From contig NZ_SRXY01000004.1 of NCBI RefSeq assembly GCF_004804335.1, forward strand, positions 186,001 to 250,000: a DNA stretch of 64,000 bases, written 5' to 3'. Shown here piece after piece: positions 24,985-31,439 of this stretch; position 1 is the stretch's first letter; each line of letters begins with the position of its first letter. Position numbers and translations under genes: made by a program. The DNA is from Pacificoceanicola onchidii (GTDB lineage Bacteria; Pseudomonadota; Alphaproteobacteria; Rhodobacterales; Rhodobacteraceae). The notes beneath the pieces are model-generated. The model was not told the DNA's origin. It saw only the letters and a list, made by a program, of their open reading frames with translations, and did no database searches.

Positions 24985-25506
24985 ATGCAAATCGCTTACA
25001 CAGTGGCATCCGGAAAAGGCGACACCGACATGATGTTGCTTGGCCTTTCCCAGGCGCTGGCAAAACACGGGTTTCGTCTGGCCGGAACCGTTCAGATCAA
25101 TACGGACCGAGAATGCGAGGGCCCTTGCGACATGGAAGTCAAAGTCCTGCCTGATGGACCCATTGTCCGGATTTCACAAAGCCTTGGCAAACACGCCAAG
25201 GGGTGCCGATTGGATCCTGAAGCGCTGGAAACGGCTGTCGGACATGTGTCGCAAAGCATGGCGTCGCAGCCCGATCTTCTGGTCGTCAACAAGTTCGGCA
25301 AACATGAAGCCTTGGGGCGCGGCTTTCGCGATGTCATCGCAGAGGCTTTGTCGCAAGATATCCCGGTGATCGTCGGACTGAACCGCCTCAACCAGGACGA
25401 TTTCATGACGTTTGTTGGCGGTGAGGCAACGCGCGTGGAGCCCACGCTGGCCGCGCTTCAGGATTGGGCCGAAGGCGCTTGCGGAACGCGGAACCGCGCG
25501 GCCTGA
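24985..25506 (+). CDS. DUF2478 protein, putative molybdenum-linked nucleotide-binding protein
   Basis: The 173-residue protein begins MQIAYTVASGKGDTDMMLLG, a position where P-loop-like proteins of family DUF2478 carry a glycine-rich turn, and contains PDLLVVNKFGKHEALGRGFR and IPVIVGLNRLNQDDFMTFVGG. DUF2478 genes are often next to molybdate transport or Mo-cofactor genes, which fits this place directly after moeA (14 bases). A canonical Walker A is not seen, so catalysis is uncertain. The ATG at 24985 has GGAGACG upstream; the longer open frame would start inside moeA. It is the last gene of the nar unit, followed by a strong terminator. Confidence 0.8.
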   Translation: MQIAYTVASGKGDTDMMLLGLSQALAKHGFRLAGTVQINTDRECEGPCDMEVKVLPDGPIVRISQSLGKHAKGCRLDPEALETAVGHVSQSMASQPDLLVVNKFGKHEALGRGFRDVIAEALSQDIPVIVGLNRLNQDDFMTFVGGEATRVEPTLAALQDWAEGACGTRNRAA

Positions 25507-25549
25507 AGCGGCGCGGGCGCGCCCGCTCGGCCACCTTGATCGCAAAAGA

Positions 25550-25581
25550 AAACCCCCGCCGGTTGGCGGGGGTTTGTTTTT
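25550..25581. terminator. Intrinsic terminator between the nar operon and the BCCT gene
   Basis: An 11-bp stem AAACCCCCGCC/GGCGGGGGTTT with loop GGTT is followed on the plus strand by GTTTTTG. On the minus strand the tract after the stem is TTCTTTTG. It separates two converging genes (stop at 25506 and stop at 25594) and probably acts in both directions. Confidence 0.9.
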
Positions 25582-25593
25582 GTGAAGCGGCGC

Positions 25594-27195
25594 TTAGAGC
25601 TTTTTCTCTTCAGCGCGCAAGGCCAGCCACAGGCAGTAGCACATGATCAGGACGACCAGTGTGAAGGGGATACCCATCGACACCGCCGCTCCCTGCAGCG
25701 CGTTCAATCCGCCGCCCAGAAGAAGCGCAATCGCGACCAGACCTTCCAAAGTGCACCAGAACACCCGCTGGATAACCGGCGCGTCCATCTTGCCGCCTGC
25801 GGTGATCGTGTCGATCACAAGCGAGCCGGAGTCGGACGAGGTGACAAAGAAAATCACGATCAGCAAGAGCGAGATCGGTGCCACGATCGAGTAGAGCGGC
25901 AGTTCCTTGAGGAAGCCGAACAGGGCGCCTTCGGGAGCATAGCTGTCGATAACGGTGGCCTTCACGCCTTCTGCGCCACCAGCGTTGAGCATGTCGATTG
26001 CCGCGCCGCCGAAGGTGGACATCCAAAGTGCGCAAACAACCGTCGGCGCCACCAATGCGCAGATCACGAACTCACGCACGGTCCGGCCTTTGGAGATGCG
26101 GGCAATGAACATGCCGACGAAAGGCGACCAAGCGATCCACCAGGCCCAGTAGAAGGTGGTCCAGCCGTGGAAGAAGCTTGTGTCTTCGCGGCCAAACGGG
26201 TTCGACAGAGCCGGAAGCAACGTCACGTAATCCACCATGACACTGAAATACCGGCTGATCGCGGCCGACACACCGGTCACGGCAATCACGAAGATGAACA
26301 GCGCCACTGCCATGATCATGTTGATTTCCGACAGCCGTTTGACGCCCGCATCCATACCAAGAAGAACCGAGCCCAAGGCGATCAGCGTGATTCCGATGAT
26401 CAAGAGGACGGTCACCGTGGGTGATGGCGCAATTCCGAAGACTTCGTTCAAACCGGCAGCCACCTGTTGCGCACCCAAACCAAGCGATGTGGTCAGGCCG
26501 AACAAAGTTGCAAAGACGGCCAGCGTGTCGATCAAGTGACCCCAGAAGCCCCAGACCCGTTCACCAAGTAGCGGGTAGAACGCCGAACGCAGTGTCAGCG
26601 GCAGGTTCAGGTTGTAGCAGAAAATCGCGAGCGACAGACCCACGGCTGCATAGACTGCCCAGCCTTCGAGACCCCAGTGGTGGATCGTGCCCACAACCCC
26701 GATGTACTCGTTGCCCGGCTCGGTGATGTCGATGTTGAGCGGTCGCGCGTTCCCCCCTTCGGAGAAGTTGTAGTAAACCGGCTCAAGCACGCCAAAGAAC
26801 AGAAGACCGATGCCAATGCCGGCCGCGAACATCATCGCAATCCATCCGGCATAGGAATAGTCAGGTGTCGCATCCTTGCCCCCGATACGCACCTTGCCCA
26901 CGGGGAGCACGATCAGCGCAAGGCAGAACAGCGTGATGGCATCAACGGACAGCACAAGGAACCAGTCAAAGGTGCTTGTCAGCCATGGACGCAGCCAGCC
27001 GAAGAAGCTTGCCGCTGCTTCCTGATTGGCCAGCGACAACAGCACAAACGCCATGATCAGAACGCTGGCAACAATGAACACGGGATTGTGGATATCGAGT
27101 CCGAACGGGCGCACATTGTCCTGCCCCAGCTCATACTCCGTTTCAAAATCCCAGACCCTTGGGTCTGGATCGAGCATCTTTTTATTTTCAGTCAT
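25594..27195 (-). CDS. BCCT family betaine/carnitine/choline/DMSP-type transporter
   Basis: The 533-residue protein has 12 predicted membrane segments. BCCT hallmarks are the glycine-rich GIGIGLLFFGVLEP and FYWAWWIAWSPFVGMFIARI with the tryptophan box that binds quaternary ammonium or sulfonium compounds, followed by SKGRTVREF. These proteins import betaine, choline, carnitine, ectoine or dimethylsulfoniopropionate with Na+ or H+. The GGAGGGG site precedes the ATG. It lies downstream of the IclR gene on the same strand with 414 bases between, and is separate from the nar operon by a terminator. A role in the neighbouring sulfonate/choline-type locus is possible; the substrate cannot be read from the sequence. 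Confidence 0.92.
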   Translation of the reverse strand: MTENKKMLDPDPRVWDFETEYELGQDNVRPFGLDIHNPVFIVASVLIMAFVLLSLANQEAAASFFGWLRPWLTSTFDWFLVLSVDAITLFCLALIVLPVGKVRIGGKDATPDYSYAGWIAMMFAAGIGIGLLFFGVLEPVYYNFSEGGNARPLNIDITEPGNEYIGVVGTIHHWGLEGWAVYAAVGLSLAIFCYNLNLPLTLRSAFYPLLGERVWGFWGHLIDTLAVFATLFGLTTSLGLGAQQVAAGLNEVFGIAPSPTVTVLLIIGITLIALGSVLLGMDAGVKRLSEINMIMAVALFIFVIAVTGVSAAISRYFSVMVDYVTLLPALSNPFGREDTSFFHGWTTFYWAWWIAWSPFVGMFIARISKGRTVREFVICALVAPTVVCALWMSTFGGAAIDMLNAGGAEGVKATVIDSYAPEGALFGFLKELPLYSIVAPISLLLIVIFFVTSSDSGSLVIDTITAGGKMDAPVIQRVFWCTLEGLVAIALLLGGGLNALQGAAVSMGIPFTLVVLIMCYCLWLALRAEEKKL

Positions 27196-27609
27196 CTTCC
27201 CCTCCGAATACTGTTTCTTGGACTATAAATCATCAGAGATCCCTGAATTTCATAAGAAATTCAAAGCCTTCACGCAGCAATGGCATGCCGCGCGCGTCTT
27301 CCTGGTTGCTGAATTGAATTGGCTCTTGCGGCGCAATTCCAATTTCGAGCGGGCCGAGATTTCCTCAAGTCTGGGGCACCGCCATGGCCCGAGGTTTCCA
27401 CGAGCCCAAGGACACCATCTTTATCGGAACCGACACTGAGCCATGCGAAGACGACATTGATTTGCCTGTCAGCGACATCCCTGTTTACCATGATACCCTA
27501 TTTCCACGATAAGCATCAGCCCTCCCGTGCCCGGCGAGGCAGAAGACTGGCTTGGACCCTCAGGGGTATGGGCACGGCACGGCATGTACCAAAGGCGGGT
27601 CTTCCCCGA
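27196..27609. promoter_or_regulatory. Promoter region of the BCCT gene with a perfect palindrome at 27245-27262
   Basis: This 414-base gap lies upstream of the minus-strand BCCT gene and downstream of the IclR gene. An inverted repeat GAATTTC-ATAA-GAAATTC, with perfect 7-base arms, sits about 50 bases before the BCCT start codon, where an operator would overlap the promoter. The rest has no gene that I can support. Confidence 0.55.
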
Positions 27610-28377
27610 TCAATCCGCCTGGAACAGCATGTTTCGCAGTTTGGCAGCAGCGTTCTGCAGGATGTCCTTGCGTTCGATTGCGGCAGGTAGCGACATGCGT
27701 TGGGTCGGGCCGTGATAGGCCAGCCCGGCCACGTAACGGCCGCTGGGATCCAGAACCGGCACTGCAATCGCAACCATTCCTTCAAGGAACTCTTCCTGAT
27801 CGAGCGCGAAACCTTGTTTGCGGATCTGCAACAACTCGGCGTGCAGGCTGTCACGGTCAATGAGGGTATGCTCTGTCTTTTTCTCGAGCTTGAGCGTGGC
27901 GACCAGCGACTCGCGTTTCTTCGGCGCAAGACTGGCCAGAAAGGTTTTTCCGCTGGCTGTGCAATGAAACGGCACGCTTGTGCCGATTGGCAACTGGATG
28001 CGAAACGGCCAGTCGGTTTCCACCCGGTCGAGATAATTCATGCCGGAGTTCCCCGGCGCCGCGTAGTTGACCGTTTCGCCAACACTGTCCGCAACTTCCT
28101 TCAGGATCTGGTGCCGGGCCACGTGATCGCGGGAGTTGTGCAACAGGCCAGCCCCAAGATCCCGCAACCGCCGCGCCACCTGGTATTTCTTGGAATTGCC
28201 GGGACGGGTCAGGAAGCCGTTTTCTTCGAGTGTGGTGCAAAGCCGGTGCACCGTCTGCTTTGGCAATCCGAGGTGGTCGTTGATTTGAGTGGCAGACATT
28301 GCCCGATCACTTTTGCCCAATATCTCCAAGATCAGCAAAGTCCGAAGATTGGTAGGGATGCGCTCAGCGTCTGACAT
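27610..28377 (-). CDS. IclR family transcriptional regulator
   Basis: The 255-residue regulator has an N-terminal winged helix (about 8-70) with MSATQINDHLGLPKQTVHRL, followed by the IclR effector-binding domain with FHCTASGKTFLASL, HTLIDRDSL and LDQEEFLEGMVAIAVPV, all typical of the family. IclR proteins commonly repress adjacent catabolic genes and respond to a pathway intermediate. It is divergent from the GMC oxidoreductase and the sulfonate operon, so it is the probable regulator of that locus. A GGGGG tract precedes the start. The direct repeats in the 103-base divergent region and the palindromes upstream of dctP and the BCCT gene are candidate operators. Confidence 0.92.
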   Translation of the reverse strand: MSDAERIPTNLRTLLILEILGKSDRAMSATQINDHLGLPKQTVHRLCTTLEENGFLTRPGNSKKYQVARRLRDLGAGLLHNSRDHVARHQILKEVADSVGETVNYAAPGNSGMNYLDRVETDWPFRIQLPIGTSVPFHCTASGKTFLASLAPKKRESLVATLKLEKKTEHTLIDRDSLHAELLQIRKQGFALDQEEFLEGMVAIAVPVLDPSGRYVAGLAYHGPTQRMSLPAAIERKDILQNAAAKLRNMLFQAD

Positions 28378-28424
28378 GAAGCCCCCGAAAAAAGTTGGTG
28401 CATTTCTCGCGAATCAATGTACCG

Positions 28425-28467
28425 TCATTTTTTACCAAAAACGAGATGAAAAGTCTCATTTTTTGAC
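28425..28467. promoter_or_regulatory. Direct repeats TCATTTTTTAC / TCATTTTTTGAC in the iclR-GMC divergent region
   Basis: Two copies of TCATTTTTT followed by AC or GAC start 31 bases apart, about three helical turns, between the iclR start and the GMC oxidoreductase start. That spacing puts both on the same DNA face. They may be regulator binding sites, although the T run alone could arise by composition. Confidence 0.35.
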
Positions 28468-28480
28468 TTTCTGGGGTGAA

Positions 28481-30082
28481 ATGGAATTCGACTTCGTCAT
28501 AGTGGGGGCAGGATCGGCGGGATGCGCACTTGCAAACCGTCTTTCTGCGGACGCGAGATACTCGGTTGCGCTGATCGAGGCCGGGCCCGCTGATCGCAAC
28601 CCGTGGATCCATATTCCGGTCGGGTATTTCCGGACCATGGGTAATCCTAGGTCCGATTGGATGTACGTCACCGAACAGGATGACGGCATTGCGGGCCGTT
28701 CCATCGCCTGGCCACGCGGGCGTGTCCTTGGCGGATCAAGTTCCATCAACGGATTGCTCTACGTCCGGGGGCAGCCGCAAGATTACAATTACTGGGCGCA
28801 GCTTGGTTGCACGGGCTGGTCGTGGGACAACGTCCTGCCGTTTTTCAAGCGGTCCGAAACCTGGCACGGTACACATTCCAACGCGACCCGCGGTTCGGAA
28901 GGTCCTTTGTCCGTACAAGAGTCGCGCCTGACGCGCGAAATTGTCGACAAGTGGCTCGATGCCGCCGTCGAGGCTGGGTACAAACGCACCGAGGACTACA
29001 ACGGCGAAGATCAGGAAGGGGTCGGCTACTTTCAGTTGACCATGAAGAAGGGTCGGCGGTGTTCTTCCGCCGTGGCTTATCTGAATCCGGTAAAGAGCCG
29101 CGAGAACCTGACGATCCTGACCGACGCGCAAACCGAAAAGGTTCTGATCGAAGAAGGGCGCGCTTCGGGCATTCGCATCAAGCGCCATGGCGCAATGGAA
29201 ACCGTCCGCGCCCGCAAAGAAGTCATCCTGAGCGCGGGCGCCATCGGCTCGCCGCAGATTCTCATGCTGTCAGGGATCGGAGACCCCGAAGACCTGCGCC
29301 CGCATGGGATCGAGGTGCATTCGGCTTTGCAAGGGGTGGGCAAGAACCTTCAGGATCACCTGCAGGCACGTCCGGTTTACAAGACCAATCTCAGCACCAT
29401 CAACACCGAAGCCAACAGCCTGTTCAAACAGGGCATGATGGCCATGCAATACGCCCTCACCCAGCGCGGCCCGATGACGATGGCGGCCAGCCTCGGTACA
29501 GGCTTCCTCAAGACCGAAGGCCGGCTGGAGACACCGGACATTCAGTTCCACATTCAACCGTGGAGCGCGGACAAGCCCGCCGATGGCCCACACAAGTTTT
29601 CTGCCTTCACCGCGTCAGTTCTGCAACTGCGCCCGGAAAGCGCCGGACATCTGTCGCTGACATCGGCGAACATGGACGACCATCCCGAGATCCATCCGAA
29701 TTACCTGGCAACGGATCTGGACTGCCAGACGCTCGTCAAAGGGATTCAGATTGCGCGCAGGATCGCCCGGACCGACCCGCTGAAATCCCACATCACCGAG
29801 GAACATGCACCGGGCGTCGATGTTGCGCTGGAGGATGAAGAGGCAACGCTGGATTGGGCACGGCGCACGGCGGTGACGATCTATCACCCAACCGGAACCT
29901 GCAAGATGGGGATCGACGACAAGGCCGTGGTGGACCCGAGACTGCGGGTGCGGGGGATCGACGGGCTGCGCGTGGCGGATGCCTCGATCATGCCGCAGAT
30001 TGTCAGCGGCAACACAAATGCACCGTGCATCATGATTGGCGAAAAGGCGGCTGATCTCGTTCTGGAGGATACGAGATCATGA
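28481..30082 (+). CDS. GMC family FAD-dependent oxidoreductase (choline dehydrogenase-like)
   Basis: The 533-residue flavoprotein starts MEFDFVIVGAGSAGCALANR, the Rossmann FAD motif, and contains the GMC signature GSSSINGLLYVRGQPQDYN, SAGAIGSPQILMLSGIGD and the C-terminal YHPTGTCKMG with the catalytic His and the VADASIMPQIVSGNTNAP run. Members oxidise primary alcohols such as choline. The ATG at 28481 with GGGGTG at eight bases is chosen over an upstream frame that starts within iclR. It lies 139 bases upstream of the TRAP genes and may be the first gene of the sulfonate operon. It could oxidise the C3 diol/sulfonate or a quaternary amine; the sequence does not decide. Confidence 0.9.
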   Translation: MEFDFVIVGAGSAGCALANRLSADARYSVALIEAGPADRNPWIHIPVGYFRTMGNPRSDWMYVTEQDDGIAGRSIAWPRGRVLGGSSSINGLLYVRGQPQDYNYWAQLGCTGWSWDNVLPFFKRSETWHGTHSNATRGSEGPLSVQESRLTREIVDKWLDAAVEAGYKRTEDYNGEDQEGVGYFQLTMKKGRRCSSAVAYLNPVKSRENLTILTDAQTEKVLIEEGRASGIRIKRHGAMETVRARKEVILSAGAIGSPQILMLSGIGDPEDLRPHGIEVHSALQGVGKNLQDHLQARPVYKTNLSTINTEANSLFKQGMMAMQYALTQRGPMTMAASLGTGFLKTEGRLETPDIQFHIQPWSADKPADGPHKFSAFTASVLQLRPESAGHLSLTSANMDDHPEIHPNYLATDLDCQTLVKGIQIARRIARTDPLKSHITEEHAPGVDVALEDEEATLDWARRTAVTIYHPTGTCKMGIDDKAVVDPRLRVRGIDGLRVADASIMPQIVSGNTNAPCIMIGEKAADLVLEDTRS

Positions 30083-30141
30083 CCTGTGCACAGGCCATCG
30101 CGCCGAATTTCGACCATACCACCGGATCGGGTACCCGATCC
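30083..30141. promoter_or_regulatory. Two perfect palindromes upstream of the TRAP operon
   Basis: CCTGTGCACAGG (30083-30094) directly follows the GMC stop, and an 18-base perfect palindrome, GGATCGGG-TA-CCCGATCC, occupies 30124-30141, about 80 bases before the dctP start. The second is long enough to be a regulator operator or a cruciform; no T tract follows, so it is not an obvious terminator. Confidence 0.55.
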
Positions 30142-30221
30142 CAACAACTGCGGGGCGACGCCTTCAGCTCCGTGAGAGACAACAAAAGGATAGAGGGCTT
30201 CATCTCTAGGGAGGAAATTCA

Positions 30222-31313
30222 ATGTTCAAACTGAAGTATCTGGCGGCGAGTGCCGCGGTGGCTCTGATGGCCACCTCAGCCGTGGCCGAGAAGGTGTTGC
30301 GCATCCAGTCGGTGCTGCCCAACACCGCAGACGAAGTGCACATGCTTAACGAGTTCGGCAAGGACGTGGCCGCGCTCACCGGCGGGTCGCTCACCATCGA
30401 AGTGCTGCCCGCAGGCGCCGTTGTCGGCCCGCGTGACATCATGGACGCGGTGGATGCCGGTCTGGTCGAAGGTGGCTTTGCATGGACCCACTACTGGGGT
30501 GGCAAGCACGTTGCGGCAAACCTCTTTGGCGCGCCTGTGGCAGGGGCCGGTGTTGGTCTCGACAACATCGCGTTCCTGAGCTGGTTCCAGTATGGCGGCG
30601 GCAAAGAGCTCTATGACCGCCTTTGGGAAGAAATGGGCGTGAACGTCAAAGGCTTCATGCTGCAGCCGGTTGGCCCCGAAGCACTTGGCTGGTTCCCGGA
30701 GCCGATCAAGTCCATGGATGACTTCCGCCAGATGCGCTTCCGCGCGCCTCCGGGCATGGTGGGCGCAGCCTATGCAGACATCGGTGTGCCTGCGGTCGCC
30801 ATGGGCGGCGGGGACATCCTGCCTGCGCTGGAAAAAGGCACAATTGACGCCGCCGAATGGTGCTGCCCGAAGCCGGACAGCGTGTTTGGTTTCCAGAAGG
30901 TGCTCAAGCACTACTACCTGCAGGGTCTGCACCAGGTTGTCGTGAACGCCGACATGTACGTGAACCTCGACTTCTACAACGACCTCACCGATCTCGAGAA
31001 GAAGGCACTGGAAGTTGCGGCCAACGCGTCCCTGTCGAAGTCCATGTCTTACCGGATCTATGAGAACGGCAAGGCGCTCAAGGACCTGACCGACAACCAC
31101 GGTGTGATCCTCGAGGACACCCCGGCGGATTACTTCACAGAGTACATGGCCGCCGCCAAGAAGGCTCTGGAATCCGCCGCTGCGGAAGACGAGTTCTTCG
31201 CGGAAGTCTGGCAGTCGCAGAAAGACTTCGCCGACACCGTTGTCCCATTCTGGGCCGGAGCGCAGGCCTCCAATGCCGGGCTGGGCCGGGCACATGCGGA
31301 GACGCTCAAATAA
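30222..31313 (+). CDS. TRAP transporter periplasmic substrate-binding protein (DctP type)
   Basis: The 363-residue protein has an N-terminal signal peptide, MFKLKYLAASAAVALMATS followed by AVAEK, with likely cleavage after AVA. The mature protein shows the DctP fold with GFMLQPVGPEALGWFPEPIK, MRFRAPPGM (the arginine that clamps a carboxylate or sulfonate), GGGDILPALEKGTIDAAEW and YLQGLHQ. It resembles the TakP-like branch that binds small hydroxy or keto acids. It captures substrate in the periplasm for the fused membrane subunit at 31440. GGAGG precedes the start. In context the likely ligand is 2,3-dihydroxypropanesulfonate, as for the HpsKLM system of Cupriavidus. Confidence 0.9.
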   Translation: MFKLKYLAASAAVALMATSAVAEKVLRIQSVLPNTADEVHMLNEFGKDVAALTGGSLTIEVLPAGAVVGPRDIMDAVDAGLVEGGFAWTHYWGGKHVAANLFGAPVAGAGVGLDNIAFLSWFQYGGGKELYDRLWEEMGVNVKGFMLQPVGPEALGWFPEPIKSMDDFRQMRFRAPPGMVGAAYADIGVPAVAMGGGDILPALEKGTIDAAEWCCPKPDSVFGFQKVLKHYYLQGLHQVVVNADMYVNLDFYNDLTDLEKKALEVAANASLSKSMSYRIYENGKALKDLTDNHGVILEDTPADYFTEYMAAAKKALESAAAEDEFFAEVWQSQKDFADTVVPFWAGAQASNAGLGRAHAETLK

Positions 31314-31322
31314 AACACTGGT

Positions 31323-31348
31323 TGCGGGGCCCCAATCCGGGCCCCGCA
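31323..31348 (+). other. Hairpin between dctP and the fused TRAP membrane gene
   Basis: A perfect 10-bp stem TGCGGGGCCC/GGGCCCCGCA with loop CAATCC starts 9 bases after the dctP stop. Such hairpins commonly cap the abundant binding-protein message and reduce read-through into membrane-subunit genes. The following CTTCGTTTTCG is only weakly U-rich, so termination would be partial. Confidence 0.7.
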
Positions 31349-31439
31349 CTTCGTTTTCGATGAGGGCCGGTGGGGGGGCGGTTCTCTTCAAAAATGAAGA
31401 CCCGAAAACGGGCTTTGAGACGATAAGGGAGAGATGGGT

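Noticed and set aside
25550-25581. Riboswitch or attenuator in front of the BCCT gene
   Set aside because: The hairpin is at the 3' ends of both flanking genes, followed by T residues; it is an ordinary terminator.
30079-30234. 51-codon frame starting at ATGA overlap with the GMC stop and running into dctP
   Set aside because: It has a poor composition for a protein, no ribosome site of its own, crosses the palindromes and overlaps the strong dctP start; it is probably chance.
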